Source: Lederbergia graminis (lineage in GTDB: Bacteria > Bacillota > Bacilli > Bacillales > Bacillaceae_C). From it: a DNA stretch of 64,000 nucleotides. The DNA lies in the NCBI RefSeq assembly GCF_042655485.1, contig NZ_JBHSMC010000010.1, forward strand, positions 1-64,000. The letters run 5' to 3'. Positions within the stretch are counted from its first letter, which is position 1, and the number at the start of each line of letters is the position of its first letter. Shown here in pieces: positions 35,189 through 44,908 of the stretch. The position numbers and the translations under genes are program-made. Below the pieces are notes generated by a model. That model ran no database searches. It was not told the DNA's origin and saw nothing but the letters and a program-made list of their open reading frames with translations.

Positions 35189-36841
35189 ATGATAAATCGA
35201 CTATTACCAGCCTTTGTTTTACTGATATCAACGATGCTAATTTTGACGGGATGCTTTGGGAATTCAAAAAAAACAGATAACCGAAGTGCTAAGGATGTAA
35301 AAGTTAATGCTGCAGGTGTCTTACCTATTGTAGACGAAAAAGTTACACTAAATGTCCTTATTCATGGGCAAGCAAATGTAGAGGATTTCGCAACAAATGA
35401 ATTTACCAAATGGTATGAAGAACAAACGAATGTTCATCTGAACTTTGAAGTTGTTGGTCCAAAGGGAGCACAAGAACAGTTAAACCTTATTATGTCTTCC
35501 GGTGATTACCCTGATGTCATTATAGGATTTGGTATATCAGCTACAAAGCAAATGGTATATGGGAAACAAGGTGTTTTTATACCACTTAATGATTTGATAG
35601 AAAAGTATGGTCATGGAACGAAGGAGATGTTTAAGGAACTACCTAGAGCAGAAGAAATAATTACAGCACCAGACGGAAATATTTATGGTTTACCTTTTAT
35701 TGGACATAATCCACACACTTTTTATCCTCACAAAATGTGGATTTATGAACCTTGGTTAGAAAAACTAAATCTCGACATGCCGACTACAACAGAGGAATTT
35801 TATGAAGTGTTAAAAGCGTTTAAGACACAGGATCCTAACGGAAACGGAAAAGCGGATGAAATTCCTTTTGCGGCAGCGACGACTGGCTGGAACTCGCAAA
35901 TTGATAACTTTCTAATGAATTCATTTGTATATACAAATAAAGCTACGAATAGCTACATGATGCTTGAAAACGGGAAAATTGATGTTTCATTTACTCAGCC
36001 AGGCTGGAAAGAAGGCCTTAAATTTATGAATCGATTATATGAGGAAGGATTGTTAGCTCCTGAATCTTTTACACAGGACATGGAGCAATTACGGAGATTG
36101 GGCGAAAATCCTGACGTACCAATACTTGGAGCAGCTCCTGGAGGAACGATGGAGTTTACTCAAATAAATGGTTCAAGTGGGAGATGGAAAGAATATAAAC
36201 CAATGGCACCATTAAAGGGTCCAACAGGTCTTCAAGTGGCACCTACATCATTGAGGATTGATTCTAATGCTGCATTTGTTATTACGAAAGATTGTCCATA
36301 TCCAGAAGTTGCATTTCGCTGGGCAGATTTTATGTATACGAAAGAAGCAACAATCAGAAATGATAACGGTATGTTTGAAGAGCATTGGGTTTGGGCAGAA
36401 GAGGGAGATATCGGATTAAATGGAAAACCGGCCACTTGGAAGCGAATCTATCAACCTAGTAGTAGTGGTACTGTTCAAAATCATGAGTGGGAACATACTG
36501 GTCCTATCTATAATTCTCGTGAAATATGGGAGGGACTTGCAATTGAGGAAGGTGGTTTAGAAGATATTCTTTATAAAGCAACGGTAGAACATTATGAACC
36601 ATACGGAAAAAACGATGATAAGTTTGTACCTCCTCTTTTCTTTGATGAAGTTCAAGCGGCAGAATTAGCTACAATAGAGCAGACAATACGGGACCATGTC
36701 TCAGAGATGCAAGCACGCTTCATCACTGGGGATGCTGATATTGAAAAAGATTGGGATAAGTACTTAAAAACATTGGAAGGAATGAATTTGAATAGGTTTA
36801 TAGAAATCTACCAAGAAGCGTACGATGCAAAATATAAATGA
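35189..36841 (+). CDS. Extracellular sugar-binding lipoprotein 3 (LplA/YtcQ type)
   Basis: The 550-residue lipoprotein has an AAGGAGG ribosome site and lipobox LTGC. The mature protein begins with PIVDEKVTLNVLI and has a calcium-like loop segment KTQDPNGNGKADEIP about residue 210, shared with binding proteins 4 and 5. Together with the two permeases it forms a complete importer apart from the ATPase. The other two paralogs downstream may be alternative receptors for the same channel. Confidence 0.92.
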   Translation: MINRLLPAFVLLISTMLILTGCFGNSKKTDNRSAKDVKVNAAGVLPIVDEKVTLNVLIHGQANVEDFATNEFTKWYEEQTNVHLNFEVVGPKGAQEQLNLIMSSGDYPDVIIGFGISATKQMVYGKQGVFIPLNDLIEKYGHGTKEMFKELPRAEEIITAPDGNIYGLPFIGHNPHTFYPHKMWIYEPWLEKLNLDMPTTTEEFYEVLKAFKTQDPNGNGKADEIPFAAATTGWNSQIDNFLMNSFVYTNKATNSYMMLENGKIDVSFTQPGWKEGLKFMNRLYEEGLLAPESFTQDMEQLRRLGENPDVPILGAAPGGTMEFTQINGSSGRWKEYKPMAPLKGPTGLQVAPTSLRIDSNAAFVITKDCPYPEVAFRWADFMYTKEATIRNDNGMFEEHWVWAEEGDIGLNGKPATWKRIYQPSSSGTVQNHEWEHTGPIYNSREIWEGLAIEEGGLEDILYKATVEHYEPYGKNDDKFVPPLFFDEVQAAELATIEQTIRDHVSEMQARFITGDADIEKDWDKYLKTLEGMNLNRFIEIYQEAYDAKYK

Positions 36842-36925
36842 ACCTGATATGGAGGGGATAGTATGCTAATTAGGCTATCCCTCAAAAAAAGTTTGTAAAA
36901 TCAATAGAAGGTGGCATGTGAAAGG

Positions 36926-38428
36926 ATGAAAAAAGGTCAGGGAAAGAAAAAAATGAACATAGTTTGGTTCGTACAAGACCATGTTATGTGGAAACATTTT
37001 CGAGATACGGATGGACCTAAGCCTAAGTTACCAACGTATGAGCGAATTGCTAAAACAGGAATAGAATTTAATCGTGCTTATTCTATTATTCCGCTATGTG
37101 GCCCTGCGAGGGGTAGTTTGATGACAGGTGTTTATCCGCACAAACACGGAATCATCAATAATGGAAAAAAAGTAGATTTGAATCAATTAGAAATAAATGT
37201 GTTTAATAAATACTTGATAGATGAAGGATATCGTACAGGTTATTTTGGAAAATGGCATGCTGGTGTCGGAGTTGCACAGGATAGTGGCTTTGAAGGATAT
37301 TCGGTACCAGGTTATGGTAATCCTTATGGGACAGATGAATATCTAGAATACTTACAAAAACATAATCTACCAACCCCATTTGTGGATGTCGAATGGAGGC
37401 CTACTGGCGAGATTTCCAAAAATGTTGATTTAACAGTGAAAGGAATTTCTCCTCACCCAAAAGTAGGGATAGGTCATCCGACGACAGGGATTATTAAAGC
37501 TCCTGCTGAAACGACAGAATCCTATTTTTTATCAGATATGGCAAGTGAATGGCTTCAACAGAGAGTAGAAGACGGAGACTCGTTTTTTCTAAGGGTAGAT
37601 ACTTGGGGTCCGCATCAACCTTATTTAGTATCAGAAACATTTAAAGATACGATGAACCCAACAGAAATACCAGAATATCCAAATTTCAGTAATGACTTTG
37701 GTGATCGGCCAGCTTATCATAAGCGAGATCGTGAAGAATGGAGGGCGAAGACAGGTTTTACTACTTGGGAAGAATGGCAACCAATTGTGGGAAGAGCATA
37801 TGAACATTATGAACAGACAGATACTGGTCTCGGGAAGATATTAGATACATTGGAACACTTAGGGATTGCGGAAGAGACAATCGTCATTTATACCGCGGAT
37901 CACGGTGATATTCTCGCTTCAAACGGTGGTCTGTTTGATAAAGACTCTATGTTGACTGAAGAAACTATGTCCATTCCAATGGTAATTAGATGGCCAGGTG
38001 TTACCGATGGGAAATATAATCGTGACGAATTAGTATCTAATATGGACCTGGTGCCGACGATTTTAGAGATGGCAGGAATTCAGGTTCCAACACATATGGA
38101 CGGTGAAAGTATAGTACCGTTATTAAATCAAAACCCGCAAGAGTGGCGAGAAGAACTATTGACTCAGCATTTTGGTCATATAAATCATTACAAAATTCAA
38201 AGAGTTTTATATTGGAAGAATTATAAATATGTAGCTCATTTAGATGATACAGATGAATTGTATAATCTCGAAAAAGATCCATTTGAATGGAAGAATTTAG
38301 TGGAAGATCCTGCTTTGGATAGCCTATTGCAAGACATGAAGAAGAGACTTGCTAGATGTATGGTTAAGTATCAAGATCTATCTGAAGATTCACAAACTCT
38401 ACTTAAACAGAAAGGCATAACAATTTGA
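36926..38428 (+). CDS. Sulfatase 5 (Cys-type, S1), cytosolic
   Basis: I chose the ATG 11 bases after GAAGGTGG (500 residues); the ATG at 36953 after AGGGA is equally possible. No signal peptide. The modification motif is CGPAR with formylglycine Cys58, the first metal region is VQDH, more divergent than the usual TDDQ, and the second is TADHGDILASNGG. The glycine after the Cys and the VQDH variant set it apart from the other eight. It lies between binding proteins 3 and 4, and its stop overlaps no gene start of theirs. Confidence 0.9.
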   Translation: MKKGQGKKKMNIVWFVQDHVMWKHFRDTDGPKPKLPTYERIAKTGIEFNRAYSIIPLCGPARGSLMTGVYPHKHGIINNGKKVDLNQLEINVFNKYLIDEGYRTGYFGKWHAGVGVAQDSGFEGYSVPGYGNPYGTDEYLEYLQKHNLPTPFVDVEWRPTGEISKNVDLTVKGISPHPKVGIGHPTTGIIKAPAETTESYFLSDMASEWLQQRVEDGDSFFLRVDTWGPHQPYLVSETFKDTMNPTEIPEYPNFSNDFGDRPAYHKRDREEWRAKTGFTTWEEWQPIVGRAYEHYEQTDTGLGKILDTLEHLGIAEETIVIYTADHGDILASNGGLFDKDSMLTEETMSIPMVIRWPGVTDGKYNRDELVSNMDLVPTILEMAGIQVPTHMDGESIVPLLNQNPQEWREELLTQHFGHINHYKIQRVLYWKNYKYVAHLDDTDELYNLEKDPFEWKNLVEDPALDSLLQDMKKRLARCMVKYQDLSEDSQTLLKQKGITI

Positions 38429-38448
38429 GAATAATGGAGGAGTTATTT

Positions 38449-40080
38449 GTGAGAAGATCAATAGCTATATTACTCATTACCATTTCTCTAGTTTTAAGTG
38501 GCTGTTTTGGAAAAAAATCAACAAATGAAGAAGTGAAAGAGGTTTCCATCAGTCCTGCAGGAGAATTGCCGATAGTGGATGAAAAAGTGACTTTAAAGGT
38601 ATTAGTTCAAAGCCGAGCGAACATAGAGAACTTTGGAACAAATGAATTTACAAAATGGTATGAAGAACAAACAAATGTACACATTGATTGGGAAGTGGTA
38701 CCGCCTAAGGATGCACAAGAAAAATTAAATCTTATATTAACAAGTGGCGAATATCCAGATGTCATTATGGGATTTGGTATTTCTCCTACGATGCAAATGG
38801 TGTATGGGATGCAAGGTGTCTTCCGGCCAATGAATGATTATATTGATAAATATGGCTATGGGACGAAACGATTATTTGAAGAGGTAGAAGGTGCTGAAGA
38901 AGCAATTAAAGCACCAGATGGTAATATCTATGGTCTACCGCAAATTGATGCAAATCCACATACAGCTTCACCGCAAAAACTGTGGATTTATGAACCATGG
39001 TTAAAAAAGTTGAATTTAGATATGCCAACTACAACAGAGGAATTTTACCAAGTTTTGAAAGCGTTTAAAACGCAAGATCCGAATGGAAATGGAAAAGCAG
39101 ATGAAATACCATTGGCAGGAGCAACAACAGGATGGCATGCTCAAATAGATAACTTTTTAATGAATGCCTTTATTTATACACATAAATTAGGAAATGGGTA
39201 TACGATTCTCGACAATGGCAAGGTAGATGTTGTATTTAATAAGCCAGAATGGAAAAAAGGATTAGAGTTTCTACACAAATTGTATGACGAAGGTCTATTG
39301 GCACCTGAAACATTTACACAGGATATTGATCAATTACGACGCCTTGGAGAAAATCCAGATGTTCCAATTCTTGGTGTTGCACCAGGTGGGACAATGGAAT
39401 TTACGCAAATTGGTGGCGAGAGTGGGAGATGGCAAGAATATGTTACAATCCCACCACTAAAGGGGCCGGATCAGCTCCAGGTAGCTCCATATTCTCTAGA
39501 AGGACTTAATGCCAATGCGCAATTTGTTATAACAAGCGCTGCAAAATATCCTGAAGTTGCCTATCGCTGGGGAGAAATGATGTATACAGAAGAAATAACG
39601 ATTAGAAATGACAATGGTACCTTAGGTGAACATTGGGATTGGGCTGAAGAAGGAGAAATAGGTCTGAATGGAAAACAAGGATCATGGAAAAAACTAGTTC
39701 AACCTAGTGGGATACAAAATTTTGAATGGGAGCATACTGGTCCGATTTTACAAACGCGTGAACTCCGAGAAGGGCTTGTTACACAAAAAGGTGAACTGGC
39801 GCAAATTTTATACGAGGAAACAGTAAAGAATTATGATCCGTATCGACAAGATGTGGATAAAATTGTGCCACCATTATTTTTTAGTGAAAGCCAGGCATCT
39901 GAGCTTGCAACGCTGGAAAAAACAATTCGTGACTATGTGAATGAAATGTTAGCACGCTTTGTTACAGGTGATGCAGACATTTCCAAGGAATGGGATAAAT
40001 ATTTAGATACATTGGAGAATATGAACTTAAAGAGATTTGTTGAAATATATCAAGAAGCTTATGATGCGAAGTATAAATAA
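38449..40080 (+). CDS. Extracellular sugar-binding lipoprotein 4 (LplA/YtcQ type)
   Basis: The GTG eight bases after GGAGG is preferred (543 residues), since it gives a normal signal VRRSIAILLITISLVLSGC with the lipobox. It aligns end to end with binding protein 3 (about two thirds of residues by eye), including TTTEEFYQVLKAFKTQDPNG. It begins 20 bases after sulfatase 5. It has no permease of its own nearby and probably shares the pair at 33272-35161. Confidence 0.92.
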   Translation: MRRSIAILLITISLVLSGCFGKKSTNEEVKEVSISPAGELPIVDEKVTLKVLVQSRANIENFGTNEFTKWYEEQTNVHIDWEVVPPKDAQEKLNLILTSGEYPDVIMGFGISPTMQMVYGMQGVFRPMNDYIDKYGYGTKRLFEEVEGAEEAIKAPDGNIYGLPQIDANPHTASPQKLWIYEPWLKKLNLDMPTTTEEFYQVLKAFKTQDPNGNGKADEIPLAGATTGWHAQIDNFLMNAFIYTHKLGNGYTILDNGKVDVVFNKPEWKKGLEFLHKLYDEGLLAPETFTQDIDQLRRLGENPDVPILGVAPGGTMEFTQIGGESGRWQEYVTIPPLKGPDQLQVAPYSLEGLNANAQFVITSAAKYPEVAYRWGEMMYTEEITIRNDNGTLGEHWDWAEEGEIGLNGKQGSWKKLVQPSGIQNFEWEHTGPILQTRELREGLVTQKGELAQILYEETVKNYDPYRQDVDKIVPPLFFSESQASELATLEKTIRDYVNEMLARFVTGDADISKEWDKYLDTLENMNLKRFVEIYQEAYDAKYK

Positions 40081-40180
40081 TAGATTACTAGAATGCTGAG
40101 GCACACTGACTACTAAAAAAAATTAATCCATGGTCAATTTAATATGAATTACAAATCCAATACGAGAGGGTTATTGTTTA

Positions 40181-41819
40181 ATGCGAAAGATTATCTCACC
40201 TTTATTTTTGATAGTCGTAATTACATCCTTATTATTATCTGGATGTTTTGGTAAAAAGGATAAAGCCAATGGAGACGAAAAAGTAGCAGTTAATCCAGCA
40301 GGAGTATTCCCAATCGTTGATGAAAAAGTAACATTAAAAGTATTAGTTCACGGAAATGCACTTATAGAGAATTTTGAAACAAATGAATTTACAAAGTGGT
40401 ATGAAGAGAAGACAAATGTACACATTGAATGGGAAGTTGTACCGCAAAAAGGAGCTAAAGAAAAATTAAATCTTATTTTAACTAGTGGTGATTATCCAGA
40501 TGTTATTTTGAATTTTGGAGTATCACCAACAGAACAGTTAGTGTATGGACAACAAGGGATATTTCTACCTTTAAATAAGTATATTGATGAATATGGAAAA
40601 GAAACAAAAGAGTTATTTAGAAAATACCCGAAAGTAAAGGATGTAATCACTGCACCGAATGGAAATATCTATGCATTACCTCGTATTAATGAAAATTATC
40701 ACGGTTTAATGGGACAAAAAATGTGGATTTATACTCCTTGGTTAGAAAAGCTGAATCTTAAAATGCCTACGACAACAGATGAATTTTATGAGGTGTTAAA
40801 AGCATTTAAGACAAAAGATCCGAATGGAAATGGAAAAGCGGATGAAATTCCACTAGCAGGAGCTACCACGGGATGGAATATGAATATTGAAAACTTCTTA
40901 ATGAATTCCTTCATATTTACGAATAAAACAACTTCTAATCGGATGATTTTTAATGAGGAAGGAGAAATTGATGTAGTATTTAATAAAGACGGTTGGAGGG
41001 AAGGGCTGAAATACTTAAATAAGTTATATTCGGAAGGATTACTAGTTGGAGAAACTTTCACACAAGATAAGGACCAATTAAAGCAAATGGGTGATCACCC
41101 TGGAGTTCCAATTTTAGGTACTGTGGCCGCAGGTATACCACAAGATTTTGCGGATATTGGCGGAGATAGATGGAGTGATTATGAAACAGTACCGCCACTG
41201 AAAGGACCAAATGGTTTACAGGTTACTCCTTTTGATTCGTATCCAATGGCCAATGGCGTATTTATAATTACTAGTGCTGCGAAATATCCGGAGGTAGCTT
41301 TCCGATGGGCTGATGCGATGTTTTCGGAAGAAATAACGTTAAGAGCTGTTCATGGTAGACCTGATATTGAATGGCGTTGGGCGGAAGATGGTGAACTTGG
41401 AATTAATGGAGAACCAGGAAAATGGAAGAAGCTAATAAGTTTTGGAAGTGTACAAAATAGTCATTGGTATCAAACAGGCACACATATACAAGATGAGGCT
41501 CTTCGCTCAAGTCTCGTGGGTGAAGAGGGGAATATTGAAAGTGTGCTATACAATGAAACGAAAGAAAAATATGCGCCTTATCAACAAGATCCTGAGAAAA
41601 TGGTTCCACCATTATTCTTTACAGAAGAACAAGCAAATGAGTTAGCAACCCTACAAAAGTCTATTAATGATTATGTCGGTGAAATGGTGGCCCGTTTTTG
41701 TAACTGGTGATCAGTCGTTAGAGAAGGATTGGGATAAGTATATTGAAACACTGGAGTCTATGAATTTAAAGCGATTTGTAGAAATTCATAATGAAGCATA
41801 TGAAACACAGTATAAATAA
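40181..41819 (+). pseudogene. Sugar-binding lipoprotein 5 (LplA/YtcQ type), frameshifted near the C-terminus
   Basis: The first frame runs from ATG 40181 (lipobox LSGC) to a stop at 41710 after 509 residues. The reading continues in the next frame to the TAA at 41817-41819 with the sequence GDQSLEKDWDKYIETLES..., which aligns with the ends of binding proteins 3 and 4. The slip lies in GTTTTTG near 41694-41700, where the paralogs have one T fewer in TTTGT. Either one base is inserted in a T-run or the read is wrong. The truncated form would lose about 40 C-terminal residues, which form late helices of the fold. Confidence 0.85.
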
Positions 41820-41830
41820 GCGACAATGTT

Positions 41831-41857
41831 GAGGGAGATTATCGTCTCCCTTTTCTT
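41831..41857 (+). terminator. Terminator or attenuator after binding protein 5
   Basis: GGGAGA and TCTCCC form a short stem with loop TTATCG followed by TTTTCTT. It precedes sulfatase 6 by 45 bases and may reduce, not end, transcription. Confidence 0.65.
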
Positions 41858-41901
41858 CTCATGAATCAATTGTAAATGCTGATAGAAAGAGGGGAAGAAG
41901 C

Positions 41902-43341
41902 ATGAAAGAAGAAAGACCTAATATTGTCTTTATCACAATGGATGAGTTAAGGAAGGATGCACTAAGCTGTTATGGCAATAAAGCGATAGATACCCCAAAT
42001 TTAGATCGTTTAGCAGAACAAAGTATCAGGTTTTCAAGAGCATATACGGTTAGTCCATGGTGTTTGCCCTCTAGATGTGCCATGTTAACAGGGCAATTCC
42101 CGCATAATAGCGGTGCTTATAGTAATTTTCGTAAATGTGAGTTAGATACTGGAATCCCAAATCTCTTTCAAGAGCTGCGGAAAGTGGGGTACAAGACATC
42201 CTTATTTGGTAAGTGTCATTTTTCCCCTGTACCCTATGGAGAAACTCGCCCAGATGTTACACTTCCTTATGATGAATTTAGGGAATGTTATGTTAATTTA
42301 GGCATTGACCATTTAGATTTGCAAGATGATAAACAAGTATCAGTTTGGTTCTATGATGATTATGCGAAGGAACTAGATGAAGTAGGATATTTACAAGCTT
42401 ATCGGGATGCAACATGGAATGTGCAAGGTAATCGTAAAGTATTTACATTTCCTGGACCTGAGGAATGGCATCCAGATAGTTGGGTAGGAAGGAAAGCACA
42501 ACAATTTATCCAGAAATACTCAGGGGATCAACCATTATTTAGTTGGATATCCTTTAGTGGTCCGCATTATCCATTTGATCCTCCAGAGAAATATATAGAT
42601 AGGGTTGATATGAGTAAAGACACTCCGATGTCTTTTTTGGAAGGAGAATTCGATGATGATAGTCGAATCCACCATCGAAGTTATCATGGAGACGGGAGAG
42701 GCATTATTGATGGTGCAGGGGTTGCACCGGGTAAAGCATGTAAGAATTATTCGAATCAATATTGGTATACATTGCGGAAATATTACTATGCGAATGTTGT
42801 TCAAATCGATGATTATATAGGGAGAATTTTAGAGGTAGTGGAAAGGAAATTCGGTGACAATGTTCTTATTATTTTTACAGCAGATCATGGGGAGATGTTA
42901 GGAGCACATGGAATATGGGGGAAAGGTGACTGTGGGTATGAGGATGTTACGAATGTTCCACTTTTAGTGAAGTATCCAGGATCATCTCAAGGTTACACAA
43001 CAGATGTGAAAGTTATGTTAACTGATATTATGGCAACCTGTATGAAAGTTGCAAGTATTAGCGATCCGGTACCAACAGATGGCCGTGATTTTAATGAATC
43101 TATTGAAGTTGGTGGTTATCCATACGTGTTTTCCGAAGGGGAAGGATTTATTTGCGTAAGTGATGGTCAATACAAATATATTCATATCAATAAAAATAAT
43201 CGTGAACATGATGAAATGTTTGACCTCGAAAAAGATCCAAATGAATTTGAAAACGTGATAAATCAAACCGAATATGCAGAGAAATTAGCAGAGCTAAGGG
43301 GAGAAGTGGCAAAATTATTTATGAAAAAACTATTGGCTTAA
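41902..43341 (+). CDS. Sulfatase 6 (Cys-type, S1), cytosolic
   Basis: ATG after GAGGGGAAG gives 479 residues without signal peptide. Motifs are ITMDELRKD (metal D14-E15), CLPSR at 54-58 (Cys54), FGKCHFS with the catalytic Lys/His region and TADHGEMLGAHG as the second metal site. The leucine in CLPSR and the TMDE metal motif resemble a distinct S1 subgroup. It starts the trio of sulfatases 6, 7 and 8, spaced by about 25-30 bases. Confidence 0.92.
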   Translation: MKEERPNIVFITMDELRKDALSCYGNKAIDTPNLDRLAEQSIRFSRAYTVSPWCLPSRCAMLTGQFPHNSGAYSNFRKCELDTGIPNLFQELRKVGYKTSLFGKCHFSPVPYGETRPDVTLPYDEFRECYVNLGIDHLDLQDDKQVSVWFYDDYAKELDEVGYLQAYRDATWNVQGNRKVFTFPGPEEWHPDSWVGRKAQQFIQKYSGDQPLFSWISFSGPHYPFDPPEKYIDRVDMSKDTPMSFLEGEFDDDSRIHHRSYHGDGRGIIDGAGVAPGKACKNYSNQYWYTLRKYYYANVVQIDDYIGRILEVVERKFGDNVLIIFTADHGEMLGAHGIWGKGDCGYEDVTNVPLLVKYPGSSQGYTTDVKVMLTDIMATCMKVASISDPVPTDGRDFNESIEVGGYPYVFSEGEGFICVSDGQYKYIHINKNNREHDEMFDLEKDPNEFENVINQTEYAEKLAELRGEVAKLFMKKLLA

Positions 43342-43366
43342 TCAATTTTGAAGGGGATTGCCATTG

Positions 43367-44878
43367 ATGAGGAAAACTCAAAAGAATATTTTAATTATCA
43401 TGTCGGATGAACAAAGATGGGATACATTGGGCTCCCATGGGAACCCAACATCGGTTACTCCAAATATTGATGCACTTGCAAAAAGTGGAATGTCGATGGA
43501 CAGGTGCTATACCGTTAATCCATTATGCTGTCCAGCAAGAGCAAGCTTATGGACAGGGTTAATGCCTCACGAACATCATGTGATGGGAAATTGGAGGAGA
43601 ATTAGACCAGATTTGCAAGATGAGGGACTTATAAAGAATTTTAAAGAGGCTGGTTATCATACCATTTATACCGGTAAATGGCATGTTCCAGGAACAACTC
43701 CAAGTAAATTCCATTTTAATGATATGTCTTCTATCCCAGCGATATTAAATGGAAGGGATAGAGGGCGATTTATAGAACCATATCGAAAATATGCTTATTC
43801 AAAAGGATATGAACTTGTAGATTCACATGTGGAGAATCTTACAAAGGCAGATCTAGAAAAAATGAATCAGCCAGGTAAGGCTCCTTGTGGAAAATCAGAA
43901 ATTTCATTGGAAGATTATTTAGAAACGTGGCAAACGAAGCAATTTCTCGATTTGCTAGAACGTAGACCAGATAAGCAGCCATTTTTTGCAGTATGTTCCT
44001 ATAATGCACCTCATTTTCCTATGATTGTACCGGAACCTTACGACACAATAGTCTCGCCTGAAGAAGTTGTTTTACCTCCAAATTTTTGCAAGGGAATGGA
44101 TGGGAAAGCAACAGAAGTTTTTAATTCAGGATATGAAAAGTTGGCCAATCTAGATGAGTACGAGTGGAGGAGATTTATTGCTCATTATTTAGGATTTTGT
44201 GCCTTAATTGATGATCAGGTCGGAGAAATTACTCATTATTTGAAACAGAAGGGTATTTTCAATGACACAATTATTGTGTTTGTTTCTGATCATGGTGATA
44301 TGATGGGCTCCCATGGATTAGTAGAAAAAGGATTCCCATTACACTATGAAGAAGCTTTACGTGTCCCTCTAATCATAGCAAACTATGGTGAGATAAAAGA
44401 TGGGAGAAGTGAAGAATTAGTCTCCCTTATCGATTTATTACCTACGATTGCAGAGCTTACAGGAGTACCAATTCAACAAAGAGTCGAGGGTCGATCATTT
44501 GCTAATCTTTTAATAGGGAACGGTACTACTAGAATAAGAGAGTATGTCCTAGCAGAATCATTTAAATTTGATGGAAATGAAGGGGGAGCAGGTGAGTATA
44601 TTAATGCTAAGGATTTTAATCCTAATATAGATAGTGTTAATTATTCGATTCGTACGAAAGACTATAAATATATATTCAGATTTAGTGATAAGGAAGAATT
44701 ATACGACATCCAAAATGACCCATATGAAAATGTTAATCTCGCAGATATAGAGGAACAACTAGAGGCATTACAATTTATGCGTGAACTTTTACTTATCGAA
44801 ATGAAGAAAACAAATCCAGTGCTAGAAGTAGCAGTCAAAAATAAGCTTTCGCAGCTAGTGCAAAAGGAACACTTGTAA
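43367..44878 (+). CDS. Sulfatase 7 (Cys-type, S1), cytosolic
   Basis: ATG ten bases after AAGGGG gives 503 residues; a TTG three codons earlier is an alternative. Motifs are MSDEQRWDT (metal D14-E15), CCPAR at 54-58 with formylglycine Cys54, TGKWHVPG with catalytic Lys/His and VSDHGDMMGSHG as the second metal site. An insert at about 195-260 lies before the second metal site. It is probably translated from the same mRNA as sulfatases 6 and 8. Confidence 0.92.
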   Translation: MRKTQKNILIIMSDEQRWDTLGSHGNPTSVTPNIDALAKSGMSMDRCYTVNPLCCPARASLWTGLMPHEHHVMGNWRRIRPDLQDEGLIKNFKEAGYHTIYTGKWHVPGTTPSKFHFNDMSSIPAILNGRDRGRFIEPYRKYAYSKGYELVDSHVENLTKADLEKMNQPGKAPCGKSEISLEDYLETWQTKQFLDLLERRPDKQPFFAVCSYNAPHFPMIVPEPYDTIVSPEEVVLPPNFCKGMDGKATEVFNSGYEKLANLDEYEWRRFIAHYLGFCALIDDQVGEITHYLKQKGIFNDTIIVFVSDHGDMMGSHGLVEKGFPLHYEEALRVPLIIANYGEIKDGRSEELVSLIDLLPTIAELTGVPIQQRVEGRSFANLLIGNGTTRIREYVLAESFKFDGNEGGAGEYINAKDFNPNIDSVNYSIRTKDYKYIFRFSDKEELYDIQNDPYENVNLADIEEQLEALQFMRELLLIEMKKTNPVLEVAVKNKLSQLVQKEHL

Positions 44879-44908
44879 AAGGATGACACAGAGGAGATGT
44901 ATAAATTA

